Below are positions 41,966-52,875 of a stretch of 64,000 nucleotides of DNA, piece by piece (within the stretch, counting starts at the first letter, position 1; the number at the start of each line of letters is the position of its first letter). This DNA is from CAYPJE01 sp964410945 (GTDB lineage Bacteria; Fidelibacterota; Marinisomatia; Marinisomatales; TCS56). Below the pieces are notes generated by a model. It was not told the origin of the DNA. It ran no database searches and saw nothing but the letters and a program-made list of their open reading frames with translations. The position numbers and the translations under genes are program-made. The DNA is taken from contig CAYPJE010000003.1 in assembly GCA_964410945.1 (NCBI GenBank), forward strand, positions 74,624 through 138,623, read 5' to 3'.

Positions 41966-43816
41966 ATGCGAGTAATATTGATCAGTTTATTGGTCCTTCC
42001 TTTGTTTATCTTGGGACAGGATGAACCCGACTGGGCCGTCGATGCAATTTGGTACCAGATTTTTCCCGAACGGTTTTCGAATGGCGATCCCGCAAACGAT
42101 CCTACTTTGGAGTCCCTGGTAGGAACCTGGCCATGGGATCGCCAGATCGAATGGGAAATATCACCCTGGGAATCGGACTGGTATGAGTTCCAACCCTGGG
42201 AAATTGCCAACCAGCAACCTTTCAATTATCAGTTCCAGATTCGCCGATACGGCGGCGACATCCAGGGTATTATCGATAAACTGGATTATTTACAGGATTT
42301 GGGCATCAACGCAATCTACCTGAATCCTGTCTTCCAGTCCCCTTCATCACATAAATACGGGGCGGAATCTTACCGTCATATCGACCGCTTCTTCGGCCCC
42401 GACCCGGAGGGTGACCTGATGATTACCAAACAGGAGGATCCCCTCGATCCTGCCACCTGGCAATGGACGGCTGCCGACCGGTTATTCCTCAAACTGATCG
42501 ATGAGGTCCACCAGCGTAATATGCACATCATTATCGACGGTGTTTTCAATCACATTGGACTGACACACTGGGCCTTTCAGGATGTAATTGCCAATGGTGA
42601 AGATAGTCCCTACTATCTGTGGTTCAACATCAAAGACTCCGGTGGAGAGGATTATTCCCATTTCAACGAATTCCAGACCCTGCCGGCCTTTTTCGTACCA
42701 GAAGGCCAAGAGGCCATCGAATACACCGGTTATGTCGCCGATCTGCCTGCCTTCCGCCAGGACCAGTACGGCCCGGTTGAACCGGTGCGCGAACATTTAA
42801 AGAACATCGTTGAGCGCTGGGGTGACCCCAATAGTGACGGCGATCCTTCAGACGGCCTTGATGGCTGGCGCCTGGATGTGGCCGATCGAATCTCGCTGGA
42901 TTTCTGGCGTCTGTTCAGCGGCTGGGTTAAAGCGATCAACCCTGAAGCTTATTTGACCGGTGAAGTGTGGTGGGACGACTACTGGAATAACATTCATTAC
43001 AATGCTGCCCCCTGGCTGGAAGGCGATGCCTTTGATGCTGTCATGAATTATCGCTTCGGTGATGCCATGCTGAAATTCTTCGTGGATCAGGAACAGCAGA
43101 TCAGCGCCGACCAACTGGACAGCCTGCTGGGTGCCATCCGCAATGACTACCGGCCGGAATCGAATCTGATCCTGCAAAACCTGCTCGACAGCCATGATAC
43201 CGAACGGCTGGGATCATCATTGGTAAATCCCGATCGCTGGATCGACCATGCCAACAACCTGCAGTACAACCGCGACTTCGATATCCGAAAGCCAATGGCA
43301 GCGGAATGGCAAATTGCCAAAGCCATCGCCGCGGTACAATTCACTTATGTTGGCGCTCCTTATATATATTATGGAGGGGAAGCCGGAATGTGGGGTGCCG
43401 ATGATCCCGACTGCCGTAAACCGATGATCTGGGACGAATACAATTATGCTGACGAAGTGACCCATCCCTGCGACCGCCTTGCTGACTGTGATTTTACCCG
43501 ACCAGTGGATACGGTCGAGTTCAATCAGGAAATATTTGATACTTATAAGACTCTGGCAGAGATTCGCCAGCGTTACCAGGCGCCGCGGCGTGGCGATTAT
43601 GAAACAATTTACACTAATTCCAAACTGGGAATATTTGTCTATCAACGATCATTTGAAGATGAAAAAATCCTGGTCGTTGCCAATGGATCCAAGAAATCTG
43701 TAAAACTCAATAAAGCTGTTTTCCCGGGTGGTAAACGAAACTGGAAACTGATTTGGGGACCAAAGGGCTATAAATCAATTAATGAAAAATCAGTTAAGAT
43801 ATTCGTTAATAAATAG
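41966..43816 (+). CDS. Secreted GH13 neopullulanase/cyclomaltodextrinase-like enzyme
   Basis: A 616-residue exported enzyme (signal peptide VILISLLVLPLFILGQ). It lacks a large N-terminal CBM and opens with the barrel: AVDAIWYQIFPERFSNGDPAND, typical of cyclomaltodextrinase and neopullulanase-type GH13. Catalytic motifs are IIDGVFNHIGLTHWAF, DGWRLDVADRI (nucleophile), TGEVWWDDYW (acid/base) and LLDSHDTERLGSS. It probably acts in the periplasm on imported maltodextrins, since it has neither a lipobox nor the sorting module of the surface enzymes. It is first in the plus-strand series after operator 2, and its end overlaps the isomerase gene by 35 bp. Confidence 0.92.
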   Translation: MRVILISLLVLPLFILGQDEPDWAVDAIWYQIFPERFSNGDPANDPTLESLVGTWPWDRQIEWEISPWESDWYEFQPWEIANQQPFNYQFQIRRYGGDIQGIIDKLDYLQDLGINAIYLNPVFQSPSSHKYGAESYRHIDRFFGPDPEGDLMITKQEDPLDPATWQWTAADRLFLKLIDEVHQRNMHIIIDGVFNHIGLTHWAFQDVIANGEDSPYYLWFNIKDSGGEDYSHFNEFQTLPAFFVPEGQEAIEYTGYVADLPAFRQDQYGPVEPVREHLKNIVERWGDPNSDGDPSDGLDGWRLDVADRISLDFWRLFSGWVKAINPEAYLTGEVWWDDYWNNIHYNAAPWLEGDAFDAVMNYRFGDAMLKFFVDQEQQISADQLDSLLGAIRNDYRPESNLILQNLLDSHDTERLGSSLVNPDRWIDHANNLQYNRDFDIRKPMAAEWQIAKAIAAVQFTYVGAPYIYYGGEAGMWGADDPDCRKPMIWDEYNYADEVTHPCDRLADCDFTRPVDTVEFNQEIFDTYKTLAEIRQRYQAPRRGDYETIYTNSKLGIFVYQRSFEDEKILVVANGSKKSVKLNKAVFPGGKRNWKLIWGPKGYKSINEKSVKIFVNK

Positions 43817-45083
43817 CATAATAATCCCACTGCTAATTGGTTTATCCGGTTGCGAACGATCGGATGAACCTGTGGTGGCACGGATCGATGATATCAATAT
43901 CGGCCGACAGGAATTCATACGTAAATATTCAACTTTCCTGTCAACAACACAGGTGCCGGACAACCTCCACTTCCGATATTTGCTGGTTGAATCGCTGGTT
44001 GATGAAAAAATATTCCTGAAACATGCCCGGGATTCCGGTGTCATGAACACCGCCGGTTATATTGACGAAGTTTCGGCGATTGAAAAACAATTGCTGCTTA
44101 ATGCTTTCTATGAACAGGAATTGAAAATAAAGCTGGAGCCAACCGAGGCCGAGGTCCGGCAGCTCTATCAATGGTCCAAACAGAATCTCCATGTCAGGCA
44201 TCTTTTTGCCCGCGATCGTGAAACGATTGATCAGATCCACCAGCAGCTGGAAGCCGGTGCCGATTGGGATTCACTGGCAAAACGTTACTTCAACGATCCG
44301 GTACTGTCATCCAATGGCGGTGACCTGGGATTTTTCAAACTGGGCGAATTTGATCCGTCCTTTGAAGCCGCCGCCTTCGTGCTCGCCGATCAGGTTATAT
44401 CCCTTCCGGTCCAGACCGATTACGGTTTCAGTATCATTCAGGTAATTGAGCGGGAATACGATCCCTTTTTAACCGAGGAAGATTTTCAGATAAACAAAAA
44501 ATGGCTGGCAACCCTGGGACGTAATTACCGCAAAAAGGCAGTAGTGAAAAAATTTACCGATGAACTGGCCGGTCAACTGGATATTAGTTTCAACCAGGAT
44601 GCCCTGGAGCAGATTTATACCGAACTGGAAGCAGTATTCAATGGCAATGCCGAGTTCGGATTGATTGACAATAAAGCGGTAGTGGCTGAAACAGGCAATG
44701 GACAAACCTGGGATACAGGCCAGTTGATCATGCAACTGCAGTCCTTGTCTGAACGCCAGCAGCTGATGATCCAGTCACCGGCGGAACTTGAAGTGGTCAT
44801 TCAGGGCCTCATAATCCGGAATAATCTATTTGGTACAGCCCGGAGTATGCGATTGGATCAAACCAGGCAATTCCAAAATGATTTCACTGATTTAACGGAT
44901 CAGCTGGCCCTGAAGATAACGTTGAAACCGGTCTATGACATCGGAAACGATGAAGATATGGAAAACCGTTCGGAAATTCAACGCCAGGCCTATTTTTCCT
45001 TACGTGACAGCCTGCGGGGACTGGTCGATGTTTTTATCGACAGTGCCCAGATAAAACTGATTGGGGTAATCAACCCTGTATAA
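43782..45083 (+). CDS. Parvulin-type peptidyl-prolyl isomerase lipoprotein (SurA/PrsA-like)
   Basis: A 433-residue lipoprotein (lipobox GLSGC, Cys24). The N-terminal chaperone helices (VARIDDINIGRQEFIRKYS, YLLVESLVDEKIFLKHA) match SurA/PrsA, and a single parvulin domain covers about 140-225 (VRHLFARDRETIDQIHQQLEAGADWDSLAKRYFND, GGDLGFFKLGEFDPSFEAAAF, TDYGFSIIQV). The C-terminal 200 residues are helical. It should assist folding of exported or outer-membrane proteins; the next gene encodes a TonB receptor, a natural client. The start lies within the GH13 gene. Confidence 0.82.
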   Translation: MKNQLRYSLINSIIIPLLIGLSGCERSDEPVVARIDDINIGRQEFIRKYSTFLSTTQVPDNLHFRYLLVESLVDEKIFLKHARDSGVMNTAGYIDEVSAIEKQLLLNAFYEQELKIKLEPTEAEVRQLYQWSKQNLHVRHLFARDRETIDQIHQQLEAGADWDSLAKRYFNDPVLSSNGGDLGFFKLGEFDPSFEAAAFVLADQVISLPVQTDYGFSIIQVIEREYDPFLTEEDFQINKKWLATLGRNYRKKAVVKKFTDELAGQLDISFNQDALEQIYTELEAVFNGNAEFGLIDNKAVVAETGNGQTWDTGQLIMQLQSLSERQQLMIQSPAELEVVIQGLIIRNNLFGTARSMRLDQTRQFQNDFTDLTDQLALKITLKPVYDIGNDEDMENRSEIQRQAYFSLRDSLRGLVDVFIDSAQIKLIGVINPV

Positions 45084-45126
45084 AAATAAATATTCAAATA
45101 AGCCATAACTTGAAAAAAGGTCGATT

Positions 45127-48054
45127 ATGAAAAAGTACCTGCTAACGATCATAATCCTGGTTTCGGCTCTGTTCGGAACAACCACTGGTAAAATAACCGG
45201 TTTTATCACCGACAATGCCACTGGTGACCCGCTGATCGGGTGTAATATTATTGTCCTGGGAACCGACCTTGGTGCCGCCACTGACATCAATGGACAATAT
45301 TTCATCCTGAATGTTCCACCGGGAATATATGATGTTAAAGCCCTGATGATAGGATATACGCCCGTTATCAGCAAAAATGTTGAAGTAAACGTCGATTTAA
45401 CAACGACCATCGATTTTCAGTTGAATATCGAGGTTATTGGTGGTGAAGAAGTAACGGTTATCGCCCAGCGTCCTACGGTGAAAATGGACCTGACCAGTTC
45501 CGAGTCGCGCGTATCCTCAGACCAACTGGAAATCATGCCTGTCAAGGAAATCTGGGATGTATTGGCGGTCCAGAGTGGTATCACCAAAGATGCCGGTGGC
45601 GGTATCCATATCCGGGGTGGCCGCAGTCGTGAAGTCGCCTACTGGGTCGATGGCGTTTCCGTGACCGATGCCTATGATGGTGGAATATCGGTCTCGGTGG
45701 ACAACAACTCAATCCAGGAACTGCAGGTAATCAGCGGTACTTTCAATGCTGAATACGGCCAGTCGATGTCAGGTATCATCAACCTGGTTACTAAAGATGG
45801 TGGCCAGAAGTTCTCCGGCCGTTTCTCAACATATGGATCAGGATTTCTCACTGATGAGAGCTATCTCAAAGGCCTGGACACCTATGATCCATTGAATGAA
45901 ACCAATGTGGAATTCAACCTGAGCGGCCCGGTTCCCCTGTTGGATGACCGGCTGACCTTCTATGCCTATGTCCGCAAGAATTATAACCGGGGCTGGCTGA
46001 ACGCCTACGAAATATTCGATCAGAACGGTGACCTGATTCCACCGGAGGATGAAGTGATTGACTGGTATTTCAATGGCAATGACAAGTATGAGCCGGATAT
46101 CTACAACCTGAACACCCGTGACCGTTTCAATACCAATCTCAAGTTAACGTTAAAAGTAACACCAAAAATCAAACTGCGCCTGAGCTCCATGACCAGCGAT
46201 GAAGAATACCAGGATTATCGTCACGAAGCCCAGTGGTGCCCGGAGGGTGAACTACGGCGATTCAACAGCGGCCGTAATTACAAAGCCAGTATAAATCACC
46301 AGCTGTCGTCACGAACTTTCTATACTTTTGACGTGACCAGGTTCATGAAAAACTACCACCACTTTGCTTATGAATCGGCCACCGACTCGAATTATATCGA
46401 TCCGTATTATTTCCTGCATCAGGAATACGCCGTGGCGATAAACAGTTTCAAGATGTGGGGCCGGGATATGAGCCGCTTCGAACGGGAAACACAGACCAAT
46501 GTGGCCAAGTTTGATTTCACCACCCAGCTTGATCCGGTTAACCAGGTCAAGTTCGGGGCCGAGTATCGTAGCCACCAACTGACCCTGGATGACTATTCGA
46601 TCCAGGATGGCGATCTGACCGACACGGAATTCACCATTGCCATTCCGGGCGACCACGATTATGTTGAAGATGCCTCCACAGGTGAATGGTCGGTTTTAAA
46701 TGTTTCTGACCAGGAAGTTATCCAGACCGGTTTCAGCAGTAAATCCGCCGCCAAAGATTTCACTACCTATTATCGTAAGTTCGTGGAATACAACCGCGAT
46801 TACTATGACGAATCGCCCTATGAATTCTCAGCCTATGTCCAGGACAAAATCGAATTCAAGAGTGTGATCATTAATGTCGGGTTGCGCTATGACTATTTCA
46901 ACGCCAATTCCCGGATTCCAACTAACCCGGCAGAACCCTACCTGGGGAATCCCCGCAACGCCTTCATCGACACCTTGAATTTCGAAGAACGGGATAACAT
47001 CAACTGGTCTGATTATGCCAGTTATTATGAAGGCGTCCTGCCGGATTCAGGAAAGGAATTGATCGGCAAGAAAGGCTGGTGGACCGACGTGGAGGCCAAA
47101 CAGCAGGTCAGCCCCCGCCTGGGTATCGCTTATCCGATCACCGACAAAGGTGTGATCCATTTCTCGTTCGGTCATTTTTTCCAGGTACCTTCCTTTGAGC
47201 GCCTGTTCACCCAACCCGGTTACAAAATGCCCGAAGGCAGCGGCAGCTACGGGGTATTCGGCAATCCTGACCTGGCTCCACAGAAAACGGTAATGTACGA
47301 ACTGGGACTGAAACAGGAAATTGCCGCGGGAGTCAGCATCGATGTTACCGGTTACTATCGTGATGTCCGTGACTGGGTCTCAACCGGTGTACCAGTTGAA
47401 CTGCTGGGTGCCGCTTCCTATTACCAGTACGTTAACAAGGATTATTCCAATATCCGCGGCCTGACCGTGAATTTGGATCGCCAGTATCGCAATAATTACG
47501 GTTTTAATGTCAATTACACCTTCCAGATTGCGGAAGGTTCTAATTCCGATCCTAGTGAGGAATTCTCCGCCCTCCAGAATAACGAGGAGCCGACCCGGGC
47601 GATCGTTGCCCTGGACTGGGACCAGCGGCATACGGTCAACGGCAGTTTCTTTACTGGCGGGAAATCCTGGAATTTTAGTCTGCTTGGACAGTTCGGAAGT
47701 GGTTACCCCTATACACCCAGTACCGGCGTAGCCTCGCTTTCTGGTATCAGTACCTCAACCGATCTTAAAACCAACAGCCGCCGGAAACCGATAACTTACA
47801 ACCTGGATGTGAATTTCCTGTACCGCCTCCCGATCAGTCAGTACCAGGCCCAGTTCACAGTAAAAATCCTGAATCTTCTTGACCGTCGCAACGAATTGAC
47901 CGTCTACGGCGATACCGGTACGGCCAACTCTACCCTTGACATGAGCGGATCGCCCGATGATGACCGTCCCAATACCCTGTCGGATTTCTATGCCCGGCCG
48001 GACTGGTACAGCGCACCGCGCCAGATTCAACTTGGTCTTGAAATCAGCTTTTAA
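45127..48054 (+). CDS. TonB-dependent outer-membrane receptor
   Basis: A 975-residue receptor. After the signal peptide comes a CarboxypepD-regulatory-like domain (TGKITGFITDNATGDPLIGCNIIV to TTIDFQL, about 20-105), then a plug domain with VSSDQLEIMPVKEIWDVLAVQSGI and IHIRGGRSREVAYWVDGV, and a large beta-barrel ending in LGLEISF with the terminal Phe. This plan is that of SusC-type and CirA-type receptors. Its position suggests import of maltodextrins. No SusD follows; instead a large sorted protein and a PorV-like protein do. A potential ribosome site (AAAAAGG) precedes the ATG. Confidence 0.92.
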   Translation: MKKYLLTIIILVSALFGTTTGKITGFITDNATGDPLIGCNIIVLGTDLGAATDINGQYFILNVPPGIYDVKALMIGYTPVISKNVEVNVDLTTTIDFQLNIEVIGGEEVTVIAQRPTVKMDLTSSESRVSSDQLEIMPVKEIWDVLAVQSGITKDAGGGIHIRGGRSREVAYWVDGVSVTDAYDGGISVSVDNNSIQELQVISGTFNAEYGQSMSGIINLVTKDGGQKFSGRFSTYGSGFLTDESYLKGLDTYDPLNETNVEFNLSGPVPLLDDRLTFYAYVRKNYNRGWLNAYEIFDQNGDLIPPEDEVIDWYFNGNDKYEPDIYNLNTRDRFNTNLKLTLKVTPKIKLRLSSMTSDEEYQDYRHEAQWCPEGELRRFNSGRNYKASINHQLSSRTFYTFDVTRFMKNYHHFAYESATDSNYIDPYYFLHQEYAVAINSFKMWGRDMSRFERETQTNVAKFDFTTQLDPVNQVKFGAEYRSHQLTLDDYSIQDGDLTDTEFTIAIPGDHDYVEDASTGEWSVLNVSDQEVIQTGFSSKSAAKDFTTYYRKFVEYNRDYYDESPYEFSAYVQDKIEFKSVIINVGLRYDYFNANSRIPTNPAEPYLGNPRNAFIDTLNFEERDNINWSDYASYYEGVLPDSGKELIGKKGWWTDVEAKQQVSPRLGIAYPITDKGVIHFSFGHFFQVPSFERLFTQPGYKMPEGSGSYGVFGNPDLAPQKTVMYELGLKQEIAAGVSIDVTGYYRDVRDWVSTGVPVELLGAASYYQYVNKDYSNIRGLTVNLDRQYRNNYGFNVNYTFQIAEGSNSDPSEEFSALQNNEEPTRAIVALDWDQRHTVNGSFFTGGKSWNFSLLGQFGSGYPYTPSTGVASLSGISTSTDLKTNSRRKPITYNLDVNFLYRLPISQYQAQFTVKILNLLDRRNELTVYGDTGTANSTLDMSGSPDDDRPNTLSDFYARPDWYSAPRQIQLGLEISF

Positions 48055-48056
48055 GG

Positions 48057-51000
48057 ATGAATGATATGTTAAATCACAAATTAATACCCGGATTCATCAG
48101 TTTAGCGGTCCTGACCGGAATCCTGATCGGGCAACATGTTCCGACTACCGAACGGGGGGATCCGAATTTTCGCCGCCAGACCGATATCGACGGCAATAAA
48201 GTCCGCACAACAATTTTTAATTTTGGTGTCACCGGCCGCACAGGAGCATTACCAGGGATGATTCCCTACGAATGGCCGATCAATACGGGACGGCATTACG
48301 TCGCCATGACCCAGTTATTCGTAGGTGGTGAAATCACTACCGAAGAAGGTGAGGTCAAACATCTGGTGGACATCCCCAATGGCCGCGAGGACACCCGGGG
48401 AAATTCAATGAATTTCGAACCGGTGCCGGAATACCTTAATCCTAATTCCGACATTATCGCCAAAAGCGATGAAGGGGACAGCTGGCCGGAATACTGGCCC
48501 GATAAACTGGAAGACGAGAATGATCCCGGCTGGGAAGGTGCCTGGAACGGTTATTTCGGTAAAAACCAGTTTAATGCTGACCAGGAGATTTATTTTAAAA
48601 TTTCTGATGATCATAATTTCCTGAAGGGATCCACCTATTATCCTGACACCACCGATTACACCCGTAAGGGAATGGCTATTTTGGCCGGCGTCCGGGTGCT
48701 GGCCTGGTCCCAGGTACTGGTGGAGGACGTCATCTTCGTCCTGAATGAGATCAAGAATGACGGCACCAAGGATATCGACAAGGTTGCCTTCACCCTCTGG
48801 CTGGCCGATCTGGTTGGCGGTGACGGCGACAACAGTGATGACACGCCTGATTTTGACCTGATCTACGATATTGCCTGGAGCATGGATGCCGATGGAATCG
48901 GTAATTCAGCTTTCGGCAGCGATGAGGTCGGTGTGGCCGCCACGGCTTACCTGGAAACCCCTGGTAATAATGTGGACCGGATCGATAACGATGGTGATGG
49001 TGAAGCCCTGGCTCCCAAGATGACCGAATACATGCTCACCGGCGAGGATCAAACCAATTCAATTGATGACAACTTCAATGGCCTGATCGACGAAAACCAG
49101 GGCCATATTCCGTTTAACGGCCAGGAAGGCGTCACTTATGCCAACGGTATCGATGACAATTTCAACGCCGAAGCAAACAGCCCGGTAATCACCAGTGAAA
49201 TGATATCCGACGCCAGCGCTGATGTTGTAAATGTTCCATCAATCGGTCCATTATTGTGGCATCGCTGGCCTCCCCAGCCGGAAGGTGACGCATTACAGGA
49301 CAGTGTTGTTCACCTGTTGATGGTGGAAAGCGACGACCTGGGCAAGGCCTTTGCCGATAATATCGATAATGACGAAAGCCAGGAATATCCCCTGGGATTG
49401 GGCGCCGACACAGCCGCCCCGCGGATCACCTGGGACATTATTGCCCAGGCTGCTGCCGATCCCTATCGCCGCTATAAGGTGCCGGGAACCGATATTATCC
49501 TTTATGATGTTGATTCCACTGATTACAATAAACGCTATGCCGATGGAATCGATAATGACGGCGACGGCGCCATCGATGAGGGAATCGACGAAGGCATCGA
49601 TGAGATGATCGATGAATCCCGCGATGATTATATCGACAACGACGGCGACTGGAACGTTTTTAATGACGATGTTGGTGTGGATGGTGACCTTAATACCATC
49701 GACCGCGGCCAGGCCGACCAGCGGCCTTCCAGTGGCGCCGGAAGCAACCTGCCCGGTGAACCGAATATCGACAAAACCGATGTTTCCGAATCGGACCAGA
49801 TGGGTCTGACGTCAGTTTCATACGATGCGGCCGGATCGATTCCCACATCCCAGGACCAGAATCTGTGGATATTCTACATGATTCCCGGTGATTTCTGGCA
49901 ACCACCGCCAACCGGACAACCTCCGGGTGATTATGACCTGTTCGTTTCGTCCGGTTTCTTCCCTATCCCCGCCGGTGAAACCCAGCGTATCGCCATGGCG
50001 GTCTGCCTGGGATACGATACACTCGATGCCCGCAGCAATAAGGACGTGGCCCAGAAAACCTACAACGAGGATTACCAGTTTGCCAAGGCACCGCTGCCGC
50101 CGGTACTGAAGGCTATTCCCGGTGATGGCAAGGTAACCCTGCTCTGGGATGATGTGGCCGAGCAGTCTTTCGACACCTATATGTCAAGCCTCGGCGAACC
50201 GGGATATGACTTTGAAGGATACAAGATATATAAATCAACCGACGCCGGTTTCCGGGATAATTATTCGATTACCGATGCTTCCGGAAACCTGATCTATAAC
50301 AAGCCCATTGCCCAGTACGATCTGATCGATGGCAAGGAAGGCTGGCATGAGGTCGCCATTAACGGCACCCATTACAACCTGGGTAGTGAAACCGGTCTTT
50401 CACACAGTTATATTGATTATGATGTGACTAATGGCCAGACTTACTACTATGCCGTAGTATCCTATGATTTCGGCGGGCATTTAGGGAACGAAATCCCACC
50501 CACCGAATCCACTAAACGGATCACCATCAACAGCCTGACCGGCGAAGTAAACAAGGGTACCAATGTGGCCGTGGTAATTCCAAACCCGCCGGCAGCCGGT
50601 TACCTGGAAGCTGACATCGACTCGGTTGAACTGGTGCAGGGAACCTCAACGGCTTATATCACTTATGAAATAGTCGATCCACTGATGGTGCTGGAAAACC
50701 ACAAATACCGAATCACATTCAACGACACCCTGAAACCGAAGATTCTCGAAACCGACGAGGATACTTTGACCACCAGGGATTACTCAATGTTTGATATAAC
50801 CGATACAACTGCCATCGATACGTTACTGTGGGAATACCCCTACGTGACGGCCGATGACGAACAGCCAATTGTTGATGGTTATCAGCTTACGTTCCATAAT
50901 GAGGATTTTGTTCAGGTTGATCAGTCCGGTTCCTACTGGTCCACAGACAGCCTCTGGTCCTTCGTTCTGGAACAATACGCTGCCTATACAACCAAAGGTA

Positions 51001-51789
51001 AAAAAATACCGGCTGATTACCGGGTAGAAATCGGAGAGGCCGGTTTTGGGAATTCCATATTCTTCCAGCAAAAATATGGAATATTCATTACCATAGATTA
51101 TCCGGCCGTGGCTACCAATTTCAGGGTTAAAAAGAAAGTCCAGCTGACCGGAATCGATTCACTTGACTGGAAGGAAATTCCATATGCTTTCGGTGATAAC
51201 GCTCCCTATGGCACTCCTAACGGTTTTCTGGATGCCGACAGTTTTGAAACCGACTGGATCATCTTCATGGACGACACTTCTGATACCGGTGATCGACAGC
51301 CAACCTGGGTATTCAAATTGAATTATCCCCGGCCGTTTGAATTGATGAATATCTACCAACCCGCCAGTGGTGATACCGCCCTGTTACGGATGCGTAAACC
51401 GTTCCTGTCGACAGATGTCTTTGAGTATACCTCGCTGCCATCCCGAATTGATAAAAAGCAGGCCCAGAAGGATCTGGATAAGATCATGGTAATTCCGAAC
51501 CCGTATGTAGCGGCTGCGTCGTGGGAAACACCGAATCTGTTTACCTCCGGACGAGGTCCACGGGCAATCCATTTCAATAATCTGCCCAATGAATGTACTA
51601 TCCGAATCTTCAGTGTATCCTGGGGAACTGGTTGATATAATACACCACAGCTCGGCCATCAATAACGGCACGGCTGAATGGGATTTGCTGACCAAGGAGA
51701 ATCTGTCGACAGCTTACGGGGTTTATGTCTACCATGTTGACGCTCCGGGGATTGGTGAACACATCGGCAAATTTGCGGTGATTAAGTAG
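48057..51789 (+). CDS. Large secreted surface protein with Asp-rich repeats, Fn3 region and sorting domain (frameshifted)
   Basis: The first frame encodes 1192 residues and ends at 51635; the proper C-terminus continues in another frame to 51789. Near 51611-51630 the sequence reads as IRIFSVS then shifts; removing one T at 51621 gives IFSVSGELVDII and the sorting tail YGVYVYHVDAPGIG...GKFAVIK. The mature part has a conserved N-terminal region (RRQTDIDGNKVRTTIFNFGVTG), several Asp/Asn/Gly-rich calcium-type repeats near 310-560 (NGIDDNFNGLIDE, DGIDNDGDGAIDE), and an Fn3-like domain near 690 (VTLLWDDVAEQSFDTY). It lies 2 bp after the TonB receptor, so it is probably its surface partner. Frameshift may be an assembly error. 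Confidence 0.8.
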
Positions 51790-51798
51790 GAGGCTATA

Positions 51799-52818
51799 AT
51801 GAAAAAAATAACAATAATCCTGATGGTCGCCGTTTTCACAATCTCTATTGCATCGGCCCAGAATATCAATAAAGCTGGCACAACAGCGGCCAGTTTCCTG
51901 AAAATTGGTGCCGGCTCCCGAGCCGTCGGTATGGGTGGTGCCTTTGTTTCCATAGCAGATGACGCCTCCAGCATGTACTGGAATCCTGGCGGGCTGGCCC
52001 TGCTGACCCAGTCGGAACTGCTGGTCAACCACACCAAATGGATCGCCGATATCGGCTACACCTATTTTGGTTTTGCCATGCCCATTCCCCGGGCCGGGAC
52101 GATCGGTATTAACCTGGCCGCCATGACAATGGATGACATGCGGGTTACTACCGTGGAAGCCGGCGGTTATACGGGACAGACCTTCAAGGCCGGCAGTTAT
52201 GCCGTTGGTTTGTCATTCGCACGCCGCCTGACCGATCGTTTCAGTATCGGGGCCAATGTCAAGTTCATCAACGAATTCATTGCCCAGACTTCGGCCAGCA
52301 GCATGGCCGTCGACATCGGAACCCTGTTTGCTACACCCTTCAAGGGCATCCGTTTTGGGGCCAGCATCAGCAACTTCGGTCAGAAAATGCAGATGATTGG
52401 CGATGACTTGCTGGTTACCAAGGATGTCAACGAATCGATCTATGGTAACAATGAAGCCGTTAACGCCTACCTGTCCACCGATCAGTTCGACCTGCCGCTT
52501 CTGCTGCGGGTCGGGTTATCCGGCGAGGCCATCGATAACGAGCTGATGCGCCTGACCTGGTCAGTTGACGGGAATCACCCCAATGATAACACCGAATATG
52601 TTAATCTTGGGGTGGAACTGGGCCTGTTGAATGAAATGGTTCAACTGCGGTCAGGAATGAAATCAATGTACATGGAAGATGGCGAAGAGGAATTCACGAT
52701 CGGAGCCGGTGTCAACCTGCCGGTTCAGGCCGGTATGCGCTTCCAGGCCGATTACGCCTTTGAATCCTTTGTCCACCTGAAAGAGATTCATAAGTTCACG
52801 ATCAGGCTCAATTTCTAA
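51799..52818 (+). CDS. PorV/PorQ-family outer-membrane protein
   Basis: A 339-residue outer-membrane protein. After the signal peptide the mature N-terminus reads AGTTAASFLKIGAGSRAVGMGGAFVSIADDASSMYWNPGGLAL, the hallmark of the PorV/PorQ (UPF0164) family, FadL-like barrels that in Bacteroidetes shuttle type IX secretion substrates to the surface. The remainder is a strand-rich barrel ending in Phe (FTIRLNF). A strong AGGAGG site lies just upstream of the ATG. Here it probably carries the sorted surface protein encoded just before it. Confidence 0.88.
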   Translation: MKKITIILMVAVFTISIASAQNINKAGTTAASFLKIGAGSRAVGMGGAFVSIADDASSMYWNPGGLALLTQSELLVNHTKWIADIGYTYFGFAMPIPRAGTIGINLAAMTMDDMRVTTVEAGGYTGQTFKAGSYAVGLSFARRLTDRFSIGANVKFINEFIAQTSASSMAVDIGTLFATPFKGIRFGASISNFGQKMQMIGDDLLVTKDVNESIYGNNEAVNAYLSTDQFDLPLLLRVGLSGEAIDNELMRLTWSVDGNHPNDNTEYVNLGVELGLLNEMVQLRSGMKSMYMEDGEEEFTIGAGVNLPVQAGMRFQADYAFESFVHLKEIHKFTIRLNF

Positions 52819-52832
52819 AGGAAAAATGCATA

Positions 52833-52861
52833 TTGCTAAAATAGATTTAGTCCATTAAATT
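52833..52861 (+). promoter_or_regulatory. Predicted promoter for the glucan-binding surface protein
   Basis: A -35-like TTGCTA (52833-52838), 17-bp spacer and -10-like TAAATT (52856-52861), 85 bp before the gene. The expected start, about 52868, places the palindrome at 52876 at roughly +9 to +28. Confidence 0.4.
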
Positions 52862-52875
52862 CATTCAAATGGAGC

